Positions 55,451 to 64,000 of a stretch of 64,000 nt of DNA are shown piece by piece. The notes beneath the pieces were generated by a model. It was not told where the DNA came from and did no database searches. It saw nothing but the letters and a program-made list of their open reading frames with translations. This DNA is from Sphaerolaimus hirsutus. Its lineage: Eukaryota > Nematoda > Chromadorea > Monhysterida > Sphaerolaimidae. Each line of letters begins with the position of its first letter. Position 1 is the first letter of the stretch. A program made the position numbers and the translations under genes. The stretch spans positions 5,704,001-5,768,000 of the forward strand of contig OZ038456.1 of the NCBI GenBank assembly GCA_964036195.1, in the 5' to 3' direction.

Positions 55451-55541
55451 GACGCGAGTAATAAGACACAAGTTGGCAAGTAGATTTCTACTCCATTTTT
55501 ATGCGCACTTTACAAGTAAGTAAAATGCCAAACCTTTCAAG

Positions 55542-56326
55542 CAGGGTTGGCAAAATCTCAGAAAAGAATAAAAAAAAAAAAAATGGAAAAGTTAATAAAA
55601 TAAAATAAAAAATTTCAAAATAAAAATAAAAATTGTATAAAAATTAGAATTTTTGTAAAATTTTGTAAAATTGTATCAAGATTCGTATTTTTGTAAAATT
55701 GTATAAAAATTCAGATTTTTTGTAAAAAAATTTATCTTGTTGCTTGAGTTTCTACTTGTCTATCTGGGGAACTGGGGAATGTGAAGTGTCAAATATCATG
55801 TAAAAGGTCATGCAAAGTGGTAATTTTGATGACAAATTTCAATTGTCATGACAATTATAAATTCAACTGTAAATTGTCAAGCAAATTGTATCCAAATCGT
55901 ATGCTTCATATCCAAATCTTGTTTTGTATCCAAACATTTTTGTTTTTTGAATTCATGTGAACATTCAGATACAAAACATAAAATTTGGATACAAAAACAT
56001 AAGATTCAGATACACAATTTACACTTTGCATGACATTTGTCATGACAATTGCCAGTTTGCTTGAAAATTTGACACTTGACATTTTGATGACAACTGACAC
56101 TTTACTTTATATTTGTCATGACAATTGACATGTATAGGTCTAATAATAACATTTTTCTGGCCTTGCATGAATGATTCTGATTTTTTGTAATTTTTTTGTA
56201 AAATTTTTGTAAAATGGTTCATTTTATTTTATTAATGACTTTTGAAAATAAAATAAAACAATAATCAAAATAAAATACAATTTTTATACAATTTGTATAC
56301 AAATAATTTTTATAAAACCAACCCTG
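55542..56326. mobile_element. hAT-like element, AAAATTTTAC-word family
   Basis: CAGGGTTGGCAAAATCTCAG at the left and AAAACCAACCCTG at the right; flanks CTTTCAAG and CTCTCAAG differ by one base. The centre (55780-56120) carries a TTGTCATGACAATT / AATCTTGTTTTGTATCC foldback related to 35385-35850. Confidence 0.75.
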
Positions 56327-56390
56327 CTCTCAAGTAAAAAAGTGCATTTTACAAGTAAAATACAAGTGAGTAAAATTATAGAGTGCACAC

Positions 56391-56829
56391 TATAGTTATT
56401 AATACATATTTACTTTTACTTGATAAATATGTATACTCGAGTACTGAGTAAATACGTTTACGTTTCCTCTTGAAAAAAGTTCCTGTACTCGCTTGTACAT
56501 ATACTTTTTCAAGGTACTCAAGTACAAAAAACTGTACAAGTACGAAAATTGTCGAAAATGAATATAAATATAAGCACATATATAGCCAAAAATTGCTTCA
56601 ATTCAGCAGAAGTTATTAAAAATAGTGGTTTTGAGTGCAAATTGGGGCAAACTTTCTGAAAAATACTCAAATTTATGTTTTCCAGGGGGAAAGTATGTTT
56701 ACTCGCGTTTACTCATGAGAAAAAGTAAAAAATTTACTTAACGTTTTCTGTACTCAATGGGAGAGTAAAAAATAAATACTTTACGTTTATGTATACTTTG
56801 AAAAAAGTTCAGTACTTTTAACAACTCTG
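56391..56829. mobile_element. hAT-like element, GTAAACGTAAAG-word family
   Basis: TATAGTTATTAATACATATT at the left and ACTTTTAACAACTCTG at the right; flanks GTGCACAC and GTGCGCAC differ at one position. Same words as 27220-27854, about 200 bp shorter. Confidence 0.7.
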
Positions 56830-56942
56830 GTGCGCACCCACACAGTCGTTACTACTTTTGCTGGGCAAACGTTGCACTACTTGGTTCCATAGGTACAATT
56901 ATGTATTATGACATGACTTATGACTACATAGGTAATCATAAT

Positions 56943-57604
56943 TAGGGTGTCAAAAATTTTTTTTTACGGAAAACGGAAACGGAAACGGAAAAAATTTTTC
57001 AGTGGCCGGAAAACGGAACGGAAAACGGAAAAAAATTTGCACTTGGCGGAAAACGGAAACGGAAACGGAAAAAAATTTTCAGCGGCCGGAAAACGGAAAA
57101 AGAGGCCGGAAAAACGGAAACGGAAAAATCAAATTTGCATGGAAATGGGAAAAACTTGCTGGAATTTTGCTGGAAATCGGATAAAATTTGCTGAATTTTT
57201 GCTGGAAGTGGAAAAAATTTGCAGTAATTTTGCTGGAAACAGAAATTTTTTTACATCATTGACAATCTGCATGAATTTTTGCCAGTTTGGCTGATCAGAA
57301 GACCGAAAGTTGAGCCAGAAAAAGGTAAAATGAGGTGGAAAAATGGAAAATTGAGGCGGAAAATGGAAAAAAGGCAGAAAAACTGGAAATTGAGGCGGAA
57401 AACGGAAAAAAGGCGGAAAAACTGAAAATTTAGCCGGAATACGGAAAATGAGCCGGAAAAACGGAAACGGAAAAAAATGTTGCCGGAAAACGGAACGGAA
57501 AACGGAAAAAAAATTTCAGCAGCCGGAAAACGGAACGGAAAACGGAAAAAATTTGCCTGCGGAAAACGGAAACGGAAAACGGAAAACGGAAATTTGACAC
57601 CCTA
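56943..57604. mobile_element. hAT-like element, AAACGG-word family, intact
   Basis: TAGGGTGTCAAAAATT at the left and AATTTGACACCCTA at the right; flanks ATCATAAT identical (56935-56942, 57605-57612). Rows of GGAAAACGGAAACGG occur at both ends, all on one strand. The central 57140-57290 is TTTGCTGGAA-type sequence. 662 bp. Confidence 0.9.
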
Positions 57605-58565
57605 ATCATAATTGAATCTGATCGGCGCGTGTATTTATTTATCTGTTTCGCGCCTGGTGTATTCAAGCAAACCGCCTCTGATGAGGCGGCATCTAAAAAA
57701 TGCATGCAGGAAAATATTCATATGCATTATGAAAATATTCATATGCTTCTTTATAACACGCTCCAACCCGCAAAAAATATTTTCTGCGGGGTATGACAAA
57801 TGACCTAACACGATCTGTTCCAATTGATGTGTGTTAGTGAAAAACGTACCGCGCTACACGAATTGACCCCTATTACGCGCGCGCCTGTTTAACCCGTAAT
57901 GCGCCGTGTTAGCGAAATAAGTGTAAACAAAACCGTGCAAATAAATACTGGTGCGCGTTGTAAAAAAATGCCGTTCGCGTGGCGGTATACCACGTACCTA
58001 TAACACGGGGTATACTTTCACGGTCAGCCTGACGGTACGGTACGGTAAATTTCCCAAAAATGCAGTACGGTACGGTACGGTACGGTAAATTCTGCCACCC
58101 TAGGGGGGGTGGCTTCAAGGGATAGATAGATAGTTGTTGTGTTTGGGGGGCACCACCCAATACTGAACCCCTTCTGCGCAGTTAGTAATGGAGCAAGTTA
58201 TGCAGGGGTTGGATGTTTTTCATTTGATTTTCAATAATATTTCACAATCAAGTGATTCAATTAATAAGCGAAATAAAGAAAAAACTGTATTTACAATAGT
58301 CCGCGTGATGAGTCTGTTAAAATGACAGAAGTATGCCCCTGTATACTTAGCCACTATAGATATTTACAACATTAGTTTCGCGACAAAATTGTGTTTGCAC
58401 ATGCTGCAATTTATTTTAAAAATTATAAAACACATGGTGTGTTAATTGCTGGTAAAAATTTGCCCCTTTAATTTTGACAAAGAAAATCGGATTTATCTCT
58501 ATGATAAAAAAGATTTCAAAAGATTTCTTTTAGATGATAAGGTTAATCGAACCCTGCGTCAAAAC

Positions 58566-58770
58566 TAGTGATGTGAAAAGCGGCAAGGCGCTTTTCCGAG
58601 CCCCGGCGCCAAGCGCCAGAAGCGCCATGGCAGTTTTTGCTTTGGCGCCAGCGCCAGGCATTTTGTTCCCGGCGCCGCTCAAAAATAGCGCCAAGCGCCA
58701 AAAGCGCCATGGCGCTTTTCCGACCCCGGGCGCCAAGCGTCAGAAGCGCCATGACGCTTCTACGTCACTA
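58566..58770. mobile_element. hAT-like element, GGCGCC-word family, intact and short
   Basis: TAGTGATGTGAAAAGCG at the left and GCTTCTACGTCACTA at the right; flanks GTCAAAAC identical (58558-58565, 58771-58778). 205 bp of GCGCCAAGCGCCA words. Confidence 0.85.
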
Positions 58771-59026
58771 GTCAAAACAATGTTTAAGTAACTCCACTCC
58801 GGAGGAGTGGTTTACTATTGTGTCTAAACACACTAGTATTTTCTTCCAAAATTTCTTTAAAAAATGGAAACTCCATGAATAATAGTCTTCAAACTGCTAT
58901 TTTAACAAATTGATACTTTTTACTGGTTTTCAAAGTTTAAAAAACACAGGTTTAGCACGATACGTATTCACACGAAGACGCCAAAAACCACAACAAACAT
59001 ACAAAAACAATCTCTACCTAAAAATC

Positions 59027-62000
59027 ATGGCTTATATCGGTCCAAAAGCTTCCACCTCAACAAATGGCATCAATGACAATGACAATTCCCCAGTTTCTTC
59101 AGTCAACTCACCCGCTGACAACAATTTTTCAAATGACGTCCCCGACAGTAATGCAGGTGCTCCAAGGTTTGTTTTCCTACCGGGGATATTCTAGATTTTT
59201 ACCCCCTGGGGGGTTGGATAGACAGAAAATAGCTCCTCCGGAGGGATAGATAGGTGGAAAAAAGTTGGGGGGTTCAATGTATAGGCTTTTTCAAGTTTTC
59301 GAAGGAAGAAAATGCTAAAAATCGCTAAAAATGAGAAATGTAGCTAAAAGTAGGTATGCAAGCACATATATGACCAAATACAGCTGAGAATAGGCAATAA
59401 GGCACATGAACTAGTGATTTTGAATGTGAAAATCTATAAAAAGGTATGAAAATTGGCAATTTTGAGTTCGCTCCAGATAGGTAGATAGCTGGGCGATTTG
59501 GGGGTACCCCCAACCCCCCTACCGGGTTGTCTTCCTACACTATTTCTATTTTTTATGCGGAAGTGTTCAAATAATATTTATTACTGTGAATTACTGTGAA
59601 TGCACACGAATGTGAAAAAATTACGCTAAAACATAGAGACCCTTCTATATAAATCACAGACCAAACACCTTGCCAATAGACCAAACACTGCGGATTAATG
59701 TGACCAATGCGGATGCCCATAACGACACTTTTGGCACTGATCCAAAACGCCAAAATGGTGACAATAGAGAGCCCAGTTATAGTACAAACCAAAGTGGTTC
59801 AATGATGTCAGTTACTGGACTTTCCTTAGACTTATCGCCTTCGAGGAGGGGAGGCAGAAGTCCAGGTAAAATGAGAATTTCGACGATTCAAGGCTGGGAA
59901 ATTTCATTTGTACGGGAAAATAGTTTTGGATACATTCCTTGTTTCGCCATTGGGAGAGTGGCATCTGTGAAATGCTTTCAAAAAAGGAAACTAAAATTTT
60001 GGAGGTGTTTTGTCGCTTTTTTATACATTGTGGCATGTTCTTATGTTCCGCCGAAACACAGTTGACTTGTTACTGCGGTATCCAGAACATTACTCCGTGT
60101 TTGTCAAGGCGACTTTTTATCGGGTAAACCAATGATGAGTATTGGCCTTGGCGCCGTGCCAACACGTCAAAGGTCATTTCTTTGACAGTCGTTCGTGAGT
60201 TGTACAATGTTTGCTTTCTCCGCGAGTTTTTTATATTTGCTTTTTCAGTTGACTCACGATGTTTCGCAGTCTTTTTGTCAACTGACTTCTGAAATTTTTA
60301 TCGACAACATAGTAGTTTTCGGTGCGCATTCCAATCCGCTCAAAAATTGTTTCATTCATATGCGCGGTGAATCCATTCGAACCGCAAAAGCAAGTACGTA
60401 GCCAGGGGGGGGGGCGTTTTTTCAACTCATCGGTCGCGACTAGTGTTGGAAAAAAACGTTTTTTTAGCGCCATGTTTTTTTTGAAAAAAACAACGTTTTT
60501 TGAAAAGCTCCCAGATATGGCCCTGGGTCTATATATATAGGTATATCAGACAAGTGACAATACTCTGTGATTTTATATATGACCATATAATGGCTGTGGA
60601 GCCATGCAGTGGCGTAGCCAGGATTTTTGAGCGGGGGGGGGCGGATTGTATACGGAGCCCGGCGAACGGGGGGGGCGGCGCCCCCCCCCCCCCTAAAATT
60701 TGGCCCTATGATAGCGGAATAGAGTTATGGCGCTGGCGCCATTCGTAGGCGCCGCGCCATGGCGTGATTGGCGTCAGCGTTGGCGCCAATGGGTACAATA
60801 TAAGAAAAAATTTATACCTAGATGTCTGAAAATTTGTACCGCATTTAGTAATTTGAAGCGGTATTTATACTAAAGCGACGTACATAACAACAACAGAGAT
60901 TGCGAGAAAAGAAATGCGCGCTTGCGCGCAAAATTTTTGAAAACAACCTACAAAATCGGTATAGAATAGTGGCATTCTCGGCAATTTTTATGTCCGGCCC
61001 GGGAAGGGGGGGGGGGCTACGCCACTGGAGCCATGGGATAGCATTATAATTGGTGATTTGTATTAAAAATGTCCATTTTTTGTCGACATGTTTGTATATC
61101 GCCTTATAGTCGAATGTTCGTGACTTCAAGTGAAGTTTGGCACGGAATACTGATCAAACAAGGTTATAAAAGGAGGTTGTTACTTTGGGAGTGAAGTTAC
61201 ACACTGTGGAGGTACATGGAAGCACATTGCCTCAATATTATATACTACAGCAACATATGACGGCTTATTTACCAATGGTAGCACATAGAAATAGGTAGCC
61301 GAAACATTTTGGCCGATGTTTAAAAAAAAACGTTTCGGACCTAGGGTTGGCCGATGTTTTTTTTAAAACGTTTTTTATTAAAAAAAAACGTTTTTTTTTT
61401 TTAAAAACATGACGTCCGAAATGTTTTTTTTTTAAAAAAAACATCGACCGGAATTTTTAGTACTAAGCACTAGGTATTTTGCAAAATTTTTGCGCGCAAG
61501 CGCGCAATTTCACACACAAATTGACATTGGTGGTTGTTTTCATTGGTTTTGTGGCATTTTTAGTATCAAAGTATCCATTTATATATGCTACCATGGGTGA
61601 ATAAGCCGTCATATGTTGCTGTAGTATATAATATTGAGGTAATGTGCTTCCATGTACCTCCAGTGTGTAACTTCACTCCCAAAGTAACAACCTCGTTTTA
61701 TAACCTTGTTTGATCACTATTCCGTGCCAAACTTGACCTGAAGTCACGAACATTCGACTATAAGGCGATATACGAACGAACTGTCGACGGAAAATGGATA
61801 TTTTTGACACAAATCACCACTTATAATGCTATCCCATGGCTCCACAGACATTATATGGTCATATATAACATCACAGAGTATTGCCACTGTCTGATATACA
61901 TATATATGTTGACACAAGGTTATATCTGGGAGCTTTTAAAAAAAAAAACGTTTTTTATTAAAAACATTGAGTTAAAAAAAAAACGTTTTTTTCCAACCCT

Positions 62001-62343
62001 ATTCGGACCTCGTGTTTTTTTTTAAAAACAATGGGTTTTTTAAAAAAAAAACGTCTAAAAAGACATCGGCCAACCGTAGTCGCGACTGCATTAAATGTGT
62101 TACCGTCAGCGTCTCAAACGTGTATATGTATGTAAAATACATAAATACATATACAGCGGTCTGTGGCGCTTATGCCAGCGCCATGGCGTCATTTCCCTAC
62201 TACATGGGTCAAATTTTAGGGGGGGGGGCTATATACAATCGCCCCCCCCCCGCTCGAAAATCCTGGCTACGTCCCTGCGGGAAAGAGTATCAATTTCATT
62301 CGCTGGTTAAACATTTCCCTAGTTTCTATGCTAGTAAAGTCCG
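59027..62343 (+). CDS. Unrecognised spliced gene, 5' part
   Basis: Predicted exons: 59027-59156 (or to 59166), 59680 (or 59660)-59865, 60062-60123, 60249-60393, 62286-62343. All junctions are GT/AG and phases agree. The ATG has good context (AATCATGG). Two donor/acceptor pairs fit between exons 1 and 2 (59156 with 59680; 59166 with 59660), both in frame. The first 100 or so residues are Asn/Ser-rich and probably disordered. Exons 3-5 (with RYPEHYSVF, FIDNIVVFGAHS, HMRGESIRT, LVKHFPSFY) look like a folded domain I cannot name. The best acceptors are TTTGCTTTTTCAG (exon 4) and, for a possible next exon at 62467, TTTTATTGCAG. Intron 4 is a transposon. The 3' end is not found. Confidence 0.5.
60607..61027. 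mobile_element. hAT-like element, CAGTGGCGTAGCCAGG ends, nested
   Basis: CAGTGGCGTAGCCAGG at the left, GGGGCTACGCCACTG at the right; flanks GAGCCATG identical (60599-60606, 61028-61035). Contains G/C runs and a short GGCGCC cluster at 60730-60790. Confidence 0.85.
61342..62001. mobile_element. hAT-like element, T/A-tract ACG family, nested in its own family
   Basis: TAGGGTTGGCCGATG at the left and TTTTCCAACCCTA at the right; flanks TTCGGACC identical (61334-61341, 62002-62009). The core is very similar to 50835-51541 and inserted into the right terminal tract of 60441-62078. Confidence 0.9.
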
Positions 62344-62608
62344 GTAAATGGACTGCGGCAGCAGCGTTTTTATGCCGCTTTGATATCCGACTTCCATTAA
62401 CGCGAGCGACTTTAAAAGGTGGCCCTTTTTCGCATTTTATGTGCGAAAAGTGCAATTTTATTGCAGATGTTTATGTGTTTATGTTGTGGGGTCTAAAAGA
62501 CGTGAAATTAATTGGACGCCAGCGTTTTTATTGGTGTTCCTTTCTGAGCTGGGATTTGAATATATAAATAAATATTCAGCTTTGGCGTTGTTTTGTTGTT
62601 GTTTTATA

Positions 62609-63036
62609 TGCCGTATTTCTTCTAATAGAAGGGCGCCCTTCTATTTGTTTCGTAACCTTTTTTTACCTGCCATTCTATTGGAGACCGCCCTTCTATTTTT
62701 TTCGTCAACTTTTCAGCCAATCTTTTTCAAGTTCTGCCAAGGTTTTTCAAAGTTTTACATCACAGACAGTTCGTAGAATGACGATACATAGAGTTCATTC
62801 AACATTTGATGTGAAAATAGCACAAAATCAGTGGACTAAAGCGACTAAATCACAGCGACCGCTGATATTTTTTATATATTTTTTGGGATTTGGCACAATT
62901 CCAGCACTTTGTGTACCTACTATTTGAGACCACCCTTCTATTTATTTCGTGGCCCAAATAAAGTCGAAAAAGTGTACCTTCTATTGGAGACGCCCTTCTA
63001 CTGGAGACCTGCCCTTCTATTAGAAGAAATACGGTA
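62609..63036. mobile_element. CCGTATT-group element, TCTAATAGAAGGGCG word
   Basis: CCGTATTTCTTCTAATAGAA at 62611 and TTCTATTAGAAGAAATACGG ending 63034 are an exact 20-bp inverted repeat, flanked by TG and TA. GCCCTTCTATTTGTTTCG and CTATTGGAGAC words recur. The same words appear in fragments at 3830, 7935, 31085, 34140 and 41260. Confidence 0.8.
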
Positions 63037-63039
63037 CTA

Positions 63040-64000
63040 GACCTTTCGTCCATGTGTACCCCGGCGTTTCATTTACCTAAGTACTCGACAAATTAGTGCT
63101 AAACACTATCCAATTAGTGGGCATTTCCGTCGAGTATATTTATATCGTGCTTGAACTGCATGGTATTTATTCTATCCTTTAAAAGTTTATCATTTTACCT
63201 ATCAGTAATTCATTCAGTTACCTAGCAGACTTACCTTTTATCACCATGATAACTAATTGGAAAAATTTTACTTTCCGCTTGACATATTTCTTGTTATCAG
63301 GCGGGGTTGCATGCTTCAAGGGCATCAACAGGAATTAATGCACTGCATCGTTCTAGTAGGAACTGGGGGTGGGAAAAATAAAAAATTATAGATGTTTTAT
63401 TTTTTTTAAATTTAGTTTTATTTAAAAATCTAGGGTTGGAACAATGTGTTTTGATAATTAAAATGTCTTTATTAAAAAAAATTGAACAAGACATATAGAG
63501 AGTTTTAAATAGAATTTCAACTGGTTACAAACTGCCATCCTGAACTGAGAATGATGTTTCTGGTGTGTCCTTCACTCATTCCAGCCACTACACTTTCCAT
63601 ATTCTGATGTTAAAAAATCTGTTTGATCCATTTGATAAAAAAATCAGGTTTAATCAACTTAATTAACACTGCCAAAAATTAAATGCCATCCCCAGCAGTA
63701 TCACATCACATCAATAAATGCATGGAGGAATAGAATGAGTTTAGGCATGTGTGTTCTGAATGTAGGCTGCATTTGTGCCCAGAAATAATTACCTTATCTG
63801 AAAATGCTTGTTTGAATGCAAATAGGTTGTTTGAGTGAAGGCTTTTTATATCCATGGCCTGGCTTGAGCTAAATTGAAATTCTACATAGGAATTGTTTTT
63901 ATACTGAGTGTAATGTTTACATTGCAGGTGCAAAATTACACCTTTCTGTTAATTTTTCATGTTTCTAGTATACTTTGCCATTTTTCTGACTTCCAGATAT
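63040..64000. other. Stretch without recognisable gene
   Basis: AT-rich, apparently unique. A TCCGTCGAGTATATTTAT end near 63127 resembles the CTCGGCGGACA group. No exon or complete repeat can be supported. Confidence 0.3.

Larger units (their letters stand above)
54310..58031. mobile_element. hAT-like element, CAGGCTGTCCGTGA ends, nested
   Basis: CAGGCTGTCCGTGA at the left and TCACGGTCAGCCTG at the right, flanks ACGGTACG identical (54302-54309, 58032-58039). GTATACCACGT and AACACG words are subterminal (54335-54660, 57840-58020). It carries the insertions from 54673 to 57604. Confidence 0.8.
53530..58102. mobile_element. hAT-like element, GGTACGG-word family, large with nested inserts
   Basis: Starts TAGGGTGGCAGACGGTACGG and ends AATTCTGCCACCCTA with flanks GGGGGGGT on both sides (low-complexity, so weaker evidence). 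GCGGTAAACGGTACGGTACG words lie at 53540-53690, 54210-54310 and 58032-58090. Everything between belongs to later insertions. Confidence 0.7.
53045..58170. repeat. GGATAGATAG repeat, split by insertions
   Basis: Left part 53045-53529 (CTCCTCCAGAAGGATAGATA, TATAGGCTTTTTCACAG, GATAGATAGCTGCCG) and right part 58103-58170 (GGGATAGATAGATAG) flank the hAT-like element at 53530-58102. The same dispersed repeat occurs near 47990, 59200 and 640. Confidence 0.55.
60441..62078. mobile_element. hAT-like element, T/A-tract ACG family, interrupted
   Basis: TAGTGTTGGAAAAAAACG at the left, ACATCGGCCAACCGTA at the right, flanks GTCGCGAC identical (60433-60440, 62079-62086). The core runs in reverse orientation to 50835-51541 and is broken by the inserts at 60607-61027 and 61342-62001. 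Confidence 0.8.
60391..62277. mobile_element. hAT-like element, CGTAGCCAGG ends, splitting an exon
   Basis: CAAGTACGTAGCCAGG at the left and CCTGGCTACGTCCCTG at the right form a 16-bp inverted end with two differences. Flanks CGCAAAAG (60383-60390) and CGGGAAAG (62278-62285) match at 6 of 8. Related to 60607-61027 (CAGTGGCGTAGCCAGG). It now holds three further insertions. Confidence 0.65.

Noticed and set aside
59866..60064. Read-through of exon 2 of the unnamed gene to a stop at 60062-60064 as its natural end
   Set aside because: A consensus donor (CAG followed by GTAAAATG) ends exon 2, and exons 3-5 continue in matching phases; kept only as an alternative if transcripts show intron retention.
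62467..62560. A sixth exon of the unnamed gene after TTTTATTGCAG
   Set aside because: The acceptor is good and the required phase is open, but the frame runs on into a CCGTATT element without a convincing donor or stop, so it is not included in the gene model.

Overview
The window is eukaryotic, AT-rich and repeat-saturated, almost certainly from an invertebrate animal. It contains spliced genes with GT/AG introns, and an intact BEL/Pao LTR retrotransposon, a superfamily known only from metazoans. I cannot name the species.

Layout: 1-13440 is a mosaic of nested non-autonomous DNA transposons and palindromic (foldback) repeats. A very young BEL/Pao element with an envelope-like region lies at 13446-26004 (identical 5-bp target duplications, two 1302-bp LTRs differing at only three positions, one 2900-codon gag-pol-env frame). 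More nested repeats and a degenerate minisatellite fill 26010-40900. A six-exon gene for an endonuclease/exonuclease/phosphatase (EEP) family protein lies at 40907-45220 on the + strand; its exon phases join perfectly and all expected catalytic residues are present. A 2.7-kb composite foldback occupies 46001-48669. The stretch 50771-58778 is a deep nest of hAT-like elements. The 5' part of a second spliced gene, which I do not recognise, starts at 59027; one of its exons appears to be split by a hAT element that now reads as an intron. The last kilobase holds nothing recognisable.

The main message is the organisation of the repeats. Two groups dominate. Group one has hAT hallmarks: 8-bp target duplications, 12 of them exact, and ends related to TAGGGTTGGCAAA, CAGTGGCGTAGCC or TAGTGATGG. 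Each family fills its body with its own short repeated word (AAACGG, GATCCC, GGTACGG, GGCGCC, GATATCGA, T/A tracts with ACG, GTAAACGTAAAG). Group two shares a CCGTATT end next to TA or TG, followed by a family-specific word (TCGAAATACCCCC, TCGAATAATTCCCCC, TCTAATAGAAGGGCG, CAAGCATGGCACT). Elements insert into each other up to about four levels deep. No transposase gene for either group is visible, so both must be mobilised from elsewhere.

Four of the five introns of the EEP gene contain such repeats, so gene structure here is strongly shaped by transposon insertion. All repeat families and target duplications were found by eye; only exact matches at the stated coordinates are claimed as seen.
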